From positions 1,296 to 22,412 of the forward strand of contig NZ_QTYB01000018.1 in NCBI RefSeq assembly GCF_003461955.1: DNA of 21,117 nt, written 5' to 3'. This stretch comes from Ruminococcus sp. AM36-2AA. GTDB lineage: Bacteria; Bacillota; Clostridia; Lachnospirales; Lachnospiraceae. A program made the position numbers and the translations under genes. Below the pieces are notes generated by a model. It saw nothing but the letters and a program-made list of their open reading frames with translations. It was not told the origin of the DNA and did not search any database. Of this stretch, positions 8,389-16,787 are shown one piece after another; positions within the stretch are counted from its first letter, which is position 1; each line of letters starts with the position of its first letter.

Positions 8389-9297
8389 ATGGCTAAAAAG
8401 AAAAAAAAGAAAAAGAGCAATGTCGTCCTGAATGTTTTTATTGCAGTAGCTTTTTTGGCAGGGGCAGGAATTTTTCTTTATCCTACGATCAGTGATATGT
8501 GGAACCAGTACAGAAACGCGCAGCTGATCAGTGATTATGATCAGGCAGTCACAGGACTTTCTGATGATAATTATGAGAAGCTTTGGAAAGAAGCAGAAGA
8601 GTACAATGCGGAGCATACGGTAAATGCGATTGTAGATGCTTTTGACGATGAGGAGGATTATGAACCGACCCATCCTTATGATGAGGTTCTGGATCCGAAT
8701 GGCGATGGATTGATGGGAAGTATTGAGATTCCGAAGATCCAGGCGAAGCTGGCAATCTATCACGGACTGAGTAAAAACGTTCTGGAAAAAGGTGTGGGCC
8801 ATGTGGAGGGCACCAGTCTTCCGATTGGAGGCGAGAGCACACATGCCGTGCTGGCGGCACACCGTGGACTTCCCAATGCAAAGCTTTTTACAGATCTTGA
8901 CCAGATGGAGATCGGAGATATTTTTATCCTGCACATTCTGGGAAAGAATCTGGCATATAAAGTAGATCAGATCAAAACGGTTCTTCCGGAAGAGACCAGC
9001 GAGCTGGATATCGTGGAGGGCGAGGATCTGGTAACGCTTGTAACCTGTACTCCGTATGGAGTAAATACACACAGACTTCTCGTGCGGGGAAGCCGTACAG
9101 AATATGTGGAGGAAGAAGAAAGTAATGAGACAATTCCGCAGAAGCTTGCACAGACAGATCCTGTGAAGGTACTGGCTGCGGGAGTAATAGTGCTTGTTAT
9201 CTTGATACTGCTGGTTTATCTTGTCATCCGCCGCAGTGGAAAGAAGCGGGTATCAGGAGAAAAAGAGGAGGCGGAAAAAAGTGGAAAAGAGAACTAA
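8389..9297 (+). CDS. Class C sortase (pilin polymerase), second copy
   Basis: 302 aa. It has a lysine-rich N-terminus, a membrane helix (about 11-28), the sortase beta-barrel and a C-terminal helix (about 260-280). Catalytic residues are H158 (AAHRG), C220 (TLVTCTPYG) and R229 (NTHR). The lid motif is VDAF (D83-F85), again with Ala in place of Pro. AGGA (8377-8380) precedes the ATG by 8 bases. Paired class C sortases often divide the labour, one favouring the shaft and another the tip or base; which does what here cannot be told from sequence. The last 17 bases overlap the next gene's GTG start, implying translational coupling. Confidence 0.92.
   Translation: MAKKKKKKKSNVVLNVFIAVAFLAGAGIFLYPTISDMWNQYRNAQLISDYDQAVTGLSDDNYEKLWKEAEEYNAEHTVNAIVDAFDDEEDYEPTHPYDEVLDPNGDGLMGSIEIPKIQAKLAIYHGLSKNVLEKGVGHVEGTSLPIGGESTHAVLAAHRGLPNAKLFTDLDQMEIGDIFILHILGKNLAYKVDQIKTVLPEETSELDIVEGEDLVTLVTCTPYGVNTHRLLVRGSRTEYVEEEESNETIPQKLAQTDPVKVLAAGVIVLVILILLVYLVIRRSGKKRVSGEKEEAEKSGKEN
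9265..9271 (+). promoter_or_regulatory. Ribosome binding site fixing the GTG start of the third pilin
   Basis: GAGGAGG lies 9 bases before GTG 9281, inside the end of the second sortase gene. It is the best Shine-Dalgarno match in the area. The upstream in-frame ATG at 9221 would place a long Arg/Lys-rich stretch before the signal peptide. Confidence 0.8.
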
Positions 9298-10870
9298 GCG
9301 GAAAAATTTTTTAAGCAGCTTTCTGGCAATTCTGGTAATGGCTGTGATGCTGATCGGCAGTATGGCGCAGGCAGTTTTTGCAGATGATTATGTAGCCGGG
9401 AAAACCGGAAATATCAATCTGACGATCCAGGAGACCGGAGAGGACGGAACCGTGAAACCGATTCCTAACGTGAATCTGACCCTTTATAAAGTGGGAAGTG
9501 TGACGTTTGACAGGAATGTGCATTTTGTGGTTGACAGCGCACTGCAGTTTACGGGAATTGATTTTGAAAATCTGAAAACAGCAGATGAGTGGTATAAAAC
9601 AGCAGATACGCTTTCCGCGGCAGTGAAGAAGGCCGGACTTAGCGGAAGCGAGATGCAGTCAGACGCAAACGGAAAGATCGTCTACAGCAATATGGCTGAG
9701 GGCGTATATCTGATCGTACAGAGCAACCCGGATGACCCGAATGTATCGGTTTCTCCGATGGTCCTGACCGTTCCTTTTGTGGAAGAGGGTACGGGCTGGA
9801 CTTATGATGTGCAGGCTTATCCTAAGGCTGTAACCCGTGACGGAGAGAAAGAAACAAAGATCCAGGTTACAAAGAGAGTTTATTATGTTAACCAGGATAC
9901 TTTTGATATCATTGAAATGCAGGCTAATGATGCCACTTATAAAGTTGGTCTTTTCCTGGATGAGCAGGGAACGATTCCGTTCCGAAGTGATTATATGAAA
10001 GAGATCCATCTGGTAAATGCCAGCAGGGGAACTGCAGAGTGGGCCAATGTACCGGACGGAACCTATTATATATTTGAGCTGGATGAGAACGGCGATCCGA
10101 TGACTATTAATGATTCGATCATTATAGATGAAGGAAAGTCCTATTACTATGATGTAACTGATTCCAATGAAAATGCGACCAATGAGGCAGAGATCAGCCA
10201 GAATGGTTCTACAGAATCGGTATCATATGTAAATAACTATTATTCTTTCATTCCGACTGGATTTGCGTTGAAAGGACATATTACGATCAATAAGAAGGTT
10301 CTTGTTGACGGACAGGAGACAACGGTACCGGATACTTTCTATGCAGCTGTATTTGAGACAGGAGCAGATGACTCTCTGAATCTTGTTGAGGGTACGATCA
10401 GAGAACTGAATCAGAACGGTTCTGTCGATATAGAGGTTTCTTTCCCGGAGAATACAGAACCTGAGTCAGTTACCTATACAGTTATGGAGACTGATAAGGA
10501 TGGAAATCCGGTTGATCATGATTCTTTCGCATATGAGATCGACGGTGAAGGTGATATCATTCTGAACGAAAGTGAGAGTTATGAAAACTCCATGGATATC
10601 ACTAACAGTAAGAATACAACACCGGAGCCGACGGTAACGAATACACCGGTACCGAGCGGACAGCCAACAGTAACACCTTCTGAGAGAACAAGTACACCAG
10701 TACCTGGAGGTTCTACATCAACCAATAATGATGGAGGCGGAACAACAGGACGTACTTCTGTAAAGACCGGCGATAATACACCGATCGGTGTATGGGTTGG
10801 CATCCTTGCAGCAGCGATCGTAGTTGGCGGTGCAGCAGGTTTTGCAGTAAAAAGAAAAAAGAAAAAATAA
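9281..10870 (+). CDS. Probable basal (anchor) pilin with non-canonical VKTGD sorting signal
   Basis: 529 aa from a GTG start. A signal peptide (about 1-35, ending AVFA) leads into an N-terminal pilin domain ending in AYPK with K182, a good match to the YPK pilin motif. Two further Cna-B-like domains follow (about 200-320 and 325-450), then a Thr/Pro/Ser-rich wall-spanning linker (about 455-490). The C-terminus has VKTGD (494-498), a hydrophobic helix and a lysine tail, but no LPXTG. In known pili the base subunit accepts the shaft through its lysine and is attached to the wall by a housekeeping sortase, so a YPK lysine plus a different sorting motif fits a base. The role is inferred; it could instead be an accessory pilin. 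Confidence 0.82.
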   Translation: MEKRTKRKNFLSSFLAILVMAVMLIGSMAQAVFADDYVAGKTGNINLTIQETGEDGTVKPIPNVNLTLYKVGSVTFDRNVHFVVDSALQFTGIDFENLKTADEWYKTADTLSAAVKKAGLSGSEMQSDANGKIVYSNMAEGVYLIVQSNPDDPNVSVSPMVLTVPFVEEGTGWTYDVQAYPKAVTRDGEKETKIQVTKRVYYVNQDTFDIIEMQANDATYKVGLFLDEQGTIPFRSDYMKEIHLVNASRGTAEWANVPDGTYYIFELDENGDPMTINDSIIIDEGKSYYYDVTDSNENATNEAEISQNGSTESVSYVNNYYSFIPTGFALKGHITINKKVLVDGQETTVPDTFYAAVFETGADDSLNLVEGTIRELNQNGSVDIEVSFPENTEPESVTYTVMETDKDGNPVDHDSFAYEIDGEGDIILNESESYENSMDITNSKNTTPEPTVTNTPVPSGQPTVTPSERTSTPVPGGSTSTNNDGGGTTGRTSVKTGDNTPIGVWVGILAAAIVVGGAAGFAVKRKKKK

Positions 10871-10902
10871 TAAAATGAATCATTGTAAAGAATGATCATC
10901 AG

Positions 10903-10930
10903 AAAGGCCAGACAGAGATGTCTGGTCTTT
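10903..10930 (+). terminator. Hairpin terminator of the pilus operon
   Basis: An 11-bp stem (10903-10913 with 10920-10930, one G-U pair) encloses a six-base loop, 32 bases after the last pilin stop. The 3' arm ends in TTT but no longer T-run follows, so termination may be partial. Confidence 0.65.
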
Positions 10931-11051
10931 CGCTGGATATGGAGAACCGTTTTACGAATATTTTTACTGTAACGGCGGATGAGAGATAAACAACAGGGAA
11001 TGGGAATATTGTCTTTTTTTTATCAAAAGAGAGTTTTACATAAAAAATTTC

Positions 11052-11080
11052 TTGACATTTGGTAAGGAGAAGTATATTGT
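11052..11080 (+). promoter_or_regulatory. Promoter of the metK transcript
   Basis: TTGACA (11052-11057) and TATTGT (11075-11080) are separated by 17 bases. The predicted start near 11087 lies just upstream of the SAM-I aptamer (11110), as expected for an S-box leader. Confidence 0.75.
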
Positions 11081-11109
11081 ATGTGTTGCAGTAATTTCAT
11101 AAAAGATAG

Positions 11110-11212
11110 CCTTTTATTCAGAGTGGTGGAGATACAAAGGATCTGAGAAGCCACGGCAACCCCGGAAATCCAGGAAGGTGCCAACCTGAGCGAGCAATCG
11201 AACAATAAGAGG
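11110..11212 (+). ncRNA. SAM-I (S-box) riboswitch aptamer
   Basis: The leader has the S-box hallmarks: CAGAG..GGTGGAG near 11119, the GAAGCCACGGCAACC block near 11146 and GGTGCCAACC followed by GAGCGAGC near 11177-11195. Helix P1 is formed by 11110-11118 pairing with 11204-11212 (nine pairs, one G-U). The aptamer binds S-adenosylmethionine, the product of the MetK enzyme encoded directly downstream, giving feedback control by premature termination. Confidence 0.93.
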
Positions 11213-11232
11213 ATTGTTTACAGAATTTAAAC
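11201..11232 (+). promoter_or_regulatory. Possible antiterminator of the metK riboswitch
   Basis: AACAAT (11201-11206) can pair with ATTGTT (11213-11218), competing with the 3' strand of P1. GTTTA (11216-11220) can pair with TAAAC (11228-11232), which would sequester the start of the terminator stem. These are the expected alternatives when SAM is absent. The exact switching helix is inferred. Confidence 0.5.
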
Positions 11233-11257
11233 AGTCCGATTGTACGGGCTGTTTTTT
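11230..11257 (+). terminator. Expression-platform terminator of the metK riboswitch
   Basis: A nine-pair stem (11230-11238 with 11245-11253, one G-U) is followed by a T-run ending at 11257. It lies between the SAM-I aptamer and metK, so SAM binding should favour this hairpin and shut off metK. Confidence 0.88.
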
Positions 11258-11299
11258 ATGTGATTTATAACCATTGTATAAGTACAAAAGGAGAAAAAC

Positions 11300-12487
11300 A
11301 TGGAGAAAATTTTATTTACTTCTGAATCTGTAACTGAAGGACATCCTGACAAAGTCTGCGACTCTATTTCTGACGCGATCCTTGACGCTATGATGGCACA
11401 GGACCCAATGAGCCGTGTTGCATGCGAGACAGCTACTACTACAGGTCTTGTACTTGTTATGGGTGAGATCACAACAAAGGCAAATGTTGATATCCAGAAG
11501 ATCGTTCGTGATACGATCCGCGAGATCGGATATGACAATGCTGATTATGGTTTTGATGCAGATACCTGTGCAGTTATCACAGCTCTTGACAAACAGTCCA
11601 CAGATATCGCTATGGGTGTTGACAAGGCGCTTGAGCAGAAAGAGGATAACATGAACGAGGATGAGCTGGATTCCATTGGTGCCGGTGACCAGGGACTTCA
11701 GTTTGGTTATGCTTCCAACGAGACTGAGGAGTATATGCCTTATGCCATCAACATGGCTCATAAGCTTGCTCAGCAGCTCACAAAGGTTCGTAAAGATGGT
11801 ACTCTGAAATACTTAAGACCGGATGGTAAGACACAGGTTACTGTTGAGTATGATGAGGCTGGAAAGCCGAAGAGAATCGATGCGGTTGTATGCTCTACAC
11901 AGCATGATCCGGATGTTACTCAGGAGCAGATCCATGAGGACATTAAGAAATATGTTTTTGATGCGATCATCCCGGCTGATATGGTTGACGCGGATACCAA
12001 ATATTTCATCAACCCGACAGGCCGTTTTGTTATCGGCGGACCTCACGGTGACAGTGGTCTGACAGGACGTAAGATCATCGTTGATACCTACGGTGGAACA
12101 GGACGTCACGGCGGCGGTGCTTTCTCTGGTAAGGACTGCACAAAGGTAGACCGTTCTGCAGCTTATGCAGCTCGTTACGTTGCTAAGAATATTGTTGCAG
12201 CAGGTCTTGCTGACAAGTGTGAGATCCAGCTTTCCTATGCGATCGGTGTTGCACATCCGACATCTGTCAGTGTGAATACTTTCGGAACTGGTAAGCTTTC
12301 TGAGACCAAGCTTGTTGAGATCGTTCGTGAGAATTTTGACCTTCGTCCGGCTGGTATCATCAAGATGCTTGATCTTCGCCGTCCGATCTACAAACAGACT
12401 GCTGCTTATGGTCACTTTGGCCGTACAGATGTTGACCTTCCATGGGAGCATCTGGACAAGGTTGAGACTCTGAAGAAATATCTGTAA
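11300..12487 (+). CDS. metK: S-adenosylmethionine synthetase
   Basis: 395 aa, full length for MetK. The enzyme makes SAM from methionine and ATP in the cytoplasm, with release of phosphate and pyrophosphate. The ATP/methionine motif GHPDK is at 14-18, the signature GAGDQG near 127, and the glycine-rich [13 protein letters not shown] loop near 246. AAAGGAG precedes the ATG at a good distance. The gene is flanked by its own riboswitch and terminator, so it is monocistronic. Codon choice (many C-ending and GTT/GCT codons) differs from its neighbours, as is common for highly expressed genes. Confidence 0.98.
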   Translation: MEKILFTSESVTEGHPDKVCDSISDAILDAMMAQDPMSRVACETATTTGLVLVMGEITTKANVDIQKIVRDTIREIGYDNADYGFDADTCAVITALDKQSTDIAMGVDKALEQKEDNMNEDELDSIGAGDQGLQFGYASNETEEYMPYAINMAHKLAQQLTKVRKDGTLKYLRPDGKTQVTVEYDEAGKPKRIDAVVCSTQHDPDVTQEQIHEDIKKYVFDAIIPADMVDADTKYFINPTGRFVIGGPHGDSGLTGRKIIVDTYGGTGRHGGGAFSGKDCTKVDRSAAYAARYVAKNIVAAGLADKCEIQLSYAIGVAHPTSVSVNTFGTGKLSETKLVEIVRENFDLRPAGIIKMLDLRRPIYKQTAAYGHFGRTDVDLPWEHLDKVETLKKYL

Positions 12488-12520
12488 GAGATAATAATAG
12501 TTCCAAAAGAACAAAGATTG

Positions 12521-12556
12521 AAGCCCCCGGTATTCGCACTACCGGGGGCTTTTTTA
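12521..12556 (+). terminator. Strong terminator after metK
   Basis: A perfect 12-bp GC-rich stem (12521-12532 with 12540-12551) around a seven-base loop is followed by a T-run. This is a textbook intrinsic terminator isolating metK from the kinase gene downstream. Confidence 0.95.
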
Positions 12557-12587
12557 TAGAAAATTTAGAGATGGGTAATATAGTTTA

Positions 12588-12596
12588 TGTTATAAT
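12588..12596 (+). promoter_or_regulatory. Extended -10 promoter of the two-component operon
   Basis: TGTTATAAT contains a consensus TATAAT (12591-12596) with the TG of an extended -10 element (12588-12589). No good -35 is seen 16-18 bases upstream. The start would fall near 12603, about 50 bases before the kinase ATG. Confidence 0.6.
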
Positions 12597-12653
12597 ACGT
12601 GTGTAAATGTGGATTGCAAATATCCGCTTGATTAATAAAGGACGGAGATATAG

Positions 12654-13811
12654 ATGAAGTTAAAAACACGTATTATTGTGGGCTTTATCGCAGTGATCCT
12701 GCTGCCGCTGCTTCTTTTTTCAGCAAGTCTTTACGGTTTCAGCCGGACTCAGGTGAAACATGTACAGGAGAGCAGCAGTCAGGCTGCTGATTCCAATGAG
12801 ATGGTCTATGATATTTCTCTGGCGCAGTCTTCCAGCAGTCAGGTGAAGCTGATGGCCAAGGATATGATTCTGACGGCAACGATCATTCTTGTTTTTACAG
12901 CGCTGTCTGTAGGTCTCTGGATCTACAGGAGTATTGCGGTTCCGCTGGTGAAGCTTCGTAAGGCAACCCAGAACATCAAAGAGGGTAATCTGGATTTTGT
13001 GCTGGAGGTTGAGGGGAAGGATGAATTTTCCCAGCTTTGCCAGGATTTTGAGGAGATGCGTAAACGGCTGAAGGAGTCCACGGAAGAGAAGATCCTGATG
13101 GATAAGGAGAACAAGGAACTGATCAGTAATATTTCCCATGACCTGAAGACACCGATCACTGCGGTGAAGGGTTATGTGGAGGGGATTATGGATGGTGTGG
13201 CAGATACACCGGAGAAGATGAACCGGTATGTGCGTACTATTTATAATAAGACCAATGAGATGGATCACCTGATCAATGAGCTGACGTTTTATTCCAAGAT
13301 CGATACCAACCGTATTCCGTATACGTTCAGCAAGCTGAATGTGGAGGATTATTTTTCGGACTGTGCGGAGGAACTTGGACTTGAGATGGAAACCAAGGGA
13401 ATTGAGCTTGTGTATGCCAATTATGTGGAGAAAGATGTCCAGGTGATCGCAGATGGAGAGCAGATCCGCCGTGTGATCCATAATATTGTGAGCAATGCCA
13501 TTAAATATATGGAGAAGCCCAAGGGGATCATCCAGCTTCGTGTGAAGGATGTGGGTGATTTTATCCAGGTGGAGATCGAGGATAATGGTAAAGGAATTGC
13601 CGCCAAGGATCTGCCGTATATTTTTGACCGTTTTTACCGTACCGATGTTTCCAGAAATTCTTCCAAAGGAGGAAGCGGTATCGGACTTTCCATCGTAAAG
13701 AAGATCATGGAGGATCATGGAGGAAAGGTCTGGGCTACAAGCAGGCTGGGAATTGGAACGATCATGTATTTTGTTCTTAGAAAATATCAGGAGGTACCGA
13801 TTAATGAGTAG
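12654..13811 (+). CDS. Sensor histidine kinase of a two-component system
   Basis: 385 aa membrane kinase. Two helices (about 7-29 and 71-95) bracket a short extracytoplasmic loop of roughly 40 residues. HAMP domain (about 96-148) follows, then HisKA with phospho-acceptor H162 in SNISHDLKTP. The catalytic domain has an N-box near 280 (HNIVSNAIKYM), G1 box DNGKG, F-box YIFDRFYRTD and G2 box GGSGIGLS. It phosphorylates itself and then the regulator encoded next, whose ATG overlaps this stop by 8 bases. The stimulus is unknown; a small sensor loop in a Firmicute kinase can mean sensing of envelope stress or peptides, but nothing here proves it. CGGAG six bases before the ATG supports the start. 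Confidence 0.95.
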   Translation: MKLKTRIIVGFIAVILLPLLLFSASLYGFSRTQVKHVQESSSQAADSNEMVYDISLAQSSSSQVKLMAKDMILTATIILVFTALSVGLWIYRSIAVPLVKLRKATQNIKEGNLDFVLEVEGKDEFSQLCQDFEEMRKRLKESTEEKILMDKENKELISNISHDLKTPITAVKGYVEGIMDGVADTPEKMNRYVRTIYNKTNEMDHLINELTFYSKIDTNRIPYTFSKLNVEDYFSDCAEELGLEMETKGIELVYANYVEKDVQVIADGEQIRRVIHNIVSNAIKYMEKPKGIIQLRVKDVGDFIQVEIEDNGKGIAAKDLPYIFDRFYRTDVSRNSSKGGSGIGLSIVKKIMEDHGGKVWATSRLGIGTIMYFVLRKYQEVPINE

Positions 13812-14493
13812 AATTTTGATCATAGAGGATGAGGAAGCGATTGCGGATCTTGAGAAGGATTATCTGGAGCTTTCGGGGTTTGAAGTGGAGATCGAGAACC
13901 GTGGTGATACAGGTCTTGTACGTGCCATGAAGGAGGATTTTGATCTGATCATTCTGGATCTGATGCTTCCGGAGGTGGACGGTTTCGATATTTGCCGACA
14001 GGTCCGTGAGGAGAAAAATACGCCGATCATCATGGTTTCCGCGAAGAAGGATGACATCGATAAGATCCGCGGACTTGGACTTGGTGCAGACGATTATATG
14101 ACCAAGCCGTTCAGCCCAAGTGAGCTGGTTGCCCGTGTGAAGGCTCATATGGAGCGTTATAACCGTCTGGTTGGTTCCAATGTGCATAAGAATGATGTGA
14201 TCGAGATCCGTGGCATTAAGATTGATAAGACAGCCAGACGTGTATGGGTCAATGGCGAGGAGACGACATTTACTACCAAGGAGTTTGATCTTCTGACTTT
14301 CCTGGCGGAGAATCCAAACAGGGTATTTACGAAGGAAGAGCTTTTCCGGGAAATCTGGGATATGGAGTCTGTGGGTGATATCGCCACGGTTACGGTTCAT
14401 ATCAAGAAGATCCGTGAGAAGATCGAGTTTAATACGGCCAAGCCTCAGTATATTGAGACAATCTGGGGTGTGGGATACCGGTTTAAGGTGTGA
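13804..14493 (+). CDS. OmpR/PhoB-family response regulator
   Basis: 229 aa DNA-binding regulator paired with the kinase upstream. The receiver domain (1-118) has acidic residues E8/D9, phospho-acceptor D52 in ILDLMLP and K101 in TKPF. The C-terminal winged helix (about 130-229) contains TTKEFDLLTFLAENP and ends in the typical ETIWGVGYRFKV. AGGAGG (13789-13794), nine bases before ATG 13804, fixes the start and lies inside the kinase gene; the 8-base overlap implies coupled translation. Target genes cannot be read from the sequence. The pilus operon and the downstream Uma2 gene are nearby candidates only by position. Confidence 0.95.
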   Translation: MSRILIIEDEEAIADLEKDYLELSGFEVEIENRGDTGLVRAMKEDFDLIILDLMLPEVDGFDICRQVREEKNTPIIMVSAKKDDIDKIRGLGLGADDYMTKPFSPSELVARVKAHMERYNRLVGSNVHKNDVIEIRGIKIDKTARRVWVNGEETTFTTKEFDLLTFLAENPNRVFTKEELFREIWDMESVGDIATVTVHIKKIREKIEFNTAKPQYIETIWGVGYRFKV

Positions 14494-14595
14494 GTGTATC
14501 GGGAAATCTTCAGATGGAGCTGCTGTATGCGCGTATGAATGCAGAGCGAAATAAAGGTGTACATTTTACCAGGTGTTTTTGAGAGGAGTGGAAAT

Positions 14596-15132
14596 ATGCC
14601 GCTGTTGAAAGAAAAAGTTTATACGATAGAGGATATTTATGCTCTGCCGGAGGGCGAAAGAGCGGAACTGATCGATGGACAAATTTATTATATGTCGCCA
14701 CCGAATACGAGACATCAGAGGATCTCGAGCATTTTGTCCAGAAAAATAGGCAACTATATAGATGACAATAAAGGGAAATGTGAAGTATTTGCTGCACCGT
14801 TTGCAGTGTATCTGGATGAGAAAACAAATACTTACGTGGAACCGGATGTTTCCGTTATCTGTGATTCTGATAAACTGGATGACAGAGGTTGTAAAGGAGC
14901 TCCGGACTGGATCATTGAGATCGTTTCTCCTTCAAGCAGGCGTATGGACTACTACACGAAGCTGTTTAAATACAGGACTGCCGGTGTGAGAGAATACTGG
15001 ATCGTGGATCCGACGAAGAATCAGATAATGGTATATGATTTTGAGAATGAAGATACGGAACAGTATACATTTCAGGATTCGGTTAAGGTTGGAATTTATG
15101 AGGATCTGAGGATTGACTTTACTGAGATGTGA
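14596..15132 (+). CDS. Uma2-family protein (PD-(D/E)XK nuclease fold, DUF820)
   Basis: 178 aa. Uma2 proteins have a restriction-endonuclease-like fold, and their cellular role is largely unknown. Family motifs are visible: ERAELIDGQIYYMSPP near the N-terminus, EPDVSV with D84, and the catalytic-like E108 in IIEIVSPSS followed by K122 in YTKLFKY, then GVREYWIVDP. So the D...E...K active-site pattern is intact. GAGAGGAG (14581-14588) ahead of ATG 14596 decides this start over the in-frame ATG at 14539. It stands alone, with no methyltransferase or toxin-antitoxin partner nearby. It lies between a two-component system and a housekeeping block, and has its own terminator, which suggests an inserted accessory gene. 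Confidence 0.88.
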   Translation: MPLLKEKVYTIEDIYALPEGERAELIDGQIYYMSPPNTRHQRISSILSRKIGNYIDDNKGKCEVFAAPFAVYLDEKTNTYVEPDVSVICDSDKLDDRGCKGAPDWIIEIVSPSSRRMDYYTKLFKYRTAGVREYWIVDPTKNQIMVYDFENEDTEQYTFQDSVKVGIYEDLRIDFTEM

Positions 15133-15138
15133 TAAAAC

Positions 15139-15174
15139 AGAGGGGAATATCGTTTTGATGATAGCCCCTCTTTA
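15139..15174 (+). terminator. Terminator after the Uma2 gene
   Basis: AGAGGGG (15139-15145) pairs with CCCCTCT (15165-15171), with further partial pairing of the ATATC/GATGAT segments inside. A T-rich TTTATTATTATT tail follows. It separates the Uma2 gene from the decarboxylase. Confidence 0.8.
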
Positions 15175-15200
15175 TTATTATCTGGACGAAAGGGAGAATT

Positions 15201-16640
15201 ATGGAAGACAGATTATATAAAAAACTGGAGGCATACGGCAGAAGTGATTTTTACCCATTTCATATGCCCGGGCATAAGAGAAATCCACTGGCTGTGGATG
15301 GAGATTTTCCGGTAGAGAGGGATATTACGGAAATCAACGGGTTCGATAACCTGCATCATGCAGAGGATATTCTGAAAAGGGCCCAGGAGGATGTTGCACG
15401 GCTTTATGGTGTGCCGGAGAGTTTTTACAGTATTAACGGAAGTTCCGGGGCGATTCTGGCGGCGGTGTCTGCGGCTGTAGATAAGGGTGGTCAGATCCTG
15501 TTGGCAAGGAATTGCCATAAAGCAGTTTACCACGCAATCTACCTCAGAGATCTGGGTGCTACGTATATTTATCCACATGAAGATCCAAAACTGGGGATAA
15601 ACGGAGGAATCTCACCGAGCTGTGTGGAAATGTATCTGGCAGAGAATCCGGAAATCGAGGCGGTTCTGATCACTTCCCCGACTTATGACGGGATCGTGTC
15701 AGATGTGGCGAAGATCGCGGAGGTTGCTCATCATTATGGTGTGCCGCTGATCGTGGACGAGGCTCATGGGGCACATTTTCGTTTTTCGGATTATTTTCCG
15801 GTGTCTGCGGCGCAGCTTGGTGCGGATGTGGTGATCAACAGCGTACATAAAACATTGCCGTGTCTGACGCAGACGGGGGTGATCCATCTGTGCAGCGAGC
15901 GGATAAGCAGAGAAAAACTGAAGCGTTTTCTGAGAATTTATCAGAGCAGCAGCCCTTCTTACATTCTTATGAGTAGTATTGATGCGTGTATGGATAAGCT
16001 GGAGCGGGAAGGGGATGAAATGTTCCAGGTATTTACGGACAATCTGGAAAAAGCCAGGGAGCGTCTTGGAAAGTGTAAATATATCCGGCTGGTCACTCCG
16101 GAAGTTTGTGAATGCCAGAGAGTTTTTGATTTCGACAGATCCAAGATATTGCTGTCGACAGTGAACAGCTCATTGAATGGAAGACAGCTGCATCAGATCC
16201 TCAGGGAGGAGTTCCATCTGGAAATGGAGATGGAGGCGGAGAATTATGTTCTGGCGCTGGCAGCAGTTGGAGATACGGCTGAGGGATTTCGAAGACTTTG
16301 CGAAGCCGTTGAAGAGATCGACAGGCGTGAATCGTTAAAATGTAAAAAGGAGGCGGAGGAAGAAGAACCATTGAAGAATGGAAAAATGAAGCAGATGATG
16401 CGAATTTCTCAGGCGATGGATGCGGAATCTGAGCGTTGTGCCCTTGAGGAATGTATCGGGCGCACTTCTGTGGAGTTTGCATATCTTTATCCTCCGGGAA
16501 TCCCGCTGATCGTTCCGGGGGAACAGATTTCTGGACATTTCGTAAAAAATGTGAGAAGATACCTGGAACAGGGCTTTGAGGTACAGGGCCTGAGTGACCA
16601 GACAAGTGAGACTGTGTGCGTTGTGAAGAATGAAACATGA
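15201..16640 (+). CDS. Orn/Lys/Arg decarboxylase family protein (YaaO-like, PLP-dependent)
   Basis: 479 aa, the short form of the aminotransferase-fold Orn/Lys/Arg decarboxylases (like Bacillus YaaO) rather than the 700-residue acid-inducible type. N-terminal HMPGHKR and the DITEINGFDNLHHA segment are family hallmarks. The cofactor site includes NGSSGA near 76, the PLP-ring residues in DEAHGAH, and the Schiff-base lysine K217 in SVHKTLP. A C-terminal domain follows, with an acidic, lysine-rich linker near 380. It makes a polyamine or its precursor in the cytoplasm; the substrate cannot be assigned. GGGAG precedes the ATG. It heads the conserved block with holB, ricT and trmN6, as yaaO does in Bacillus. 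Confidence 0.92.
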   Translation: MEDRLYKKLEAYGRSDFYPFHMPGHKRNPLAVDGDFPVERDITEINGFDNLHHAEDILKRAQEDVARLYGVPESFYSINGSSGAILAAVSAAVDKGGQILLARNCHKAVYHAIYLRDLGATYIYPHEDPKLGINGGISPSCVEMYLAENPEIEAVLITSPTYDGIVSDVAKIAEVAHHYGVPLIVDEAHGAHFRFSDYFPVSAAQLGADVVINSVHKTLPCLTQTGVIHLCSERISREKLKRFLRIYQSSSPSYILMSSIDACMDKLEREGDEMFQVFTDNLEKARERLGKCKYIRLVTPEVCECQRVFDFDRSKILLSTVNSSLNGRQLHQILREEFHLEMEMEAENYVLALAAVGDTAEGFRRLCEAVEEIDRRESLKCKKEAEEEEPLKNGKMKQMMRISQAMDAESERCALEECIGRTSVEFAYLYPPGIPLIVPGEQISGHFVKNVRRYLEQGFEVQGLSDQTSETVCVVKNET

Positions 16641-16695
16641 GATGTATGACAGTGATAACTGACAGTGAAAATTCTGTGTATTGCTGATCTGTGGG

Positions 16696-16721
16696 AAGGC
16701 AGCAAACGGATTGTCTGCTTT
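16696..16721 (+). terminator. Possible weak hairpin after the decarboxylase gene
   Basis: AAGGCAG (16696-16702) pairs with CTGCTTT (16715-16721), extended inside by CAA/TTG with one bulged T. There is no T-run beyond the stem. It lies in the 147-base gap before the kinase-like gene and could attenuate read-through. Confidence 0.3.
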
Positions 16722-16787
16722 GGCTATGGGATATATTGGATTGGGCTGAAGTGTGAGCAGTAATGCGCGGAAAGCAGAGGAGACAGA

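Noticed and set aside
7801..9072. 423-codon minus-strand open frame opposite the sortases
   Set aside because: It is antisense to two clear class C sortases, rich in Cys, His and Arg as expected of a shadow frame, with no family resemblance.
12720..13823. 367-codon minus-strand open frame opposite the histidine kinase
   Set aside because: The plus strand encodes every kinase motif in order. The minus product is low-complexity Ile/Leu/His and has no start signal.
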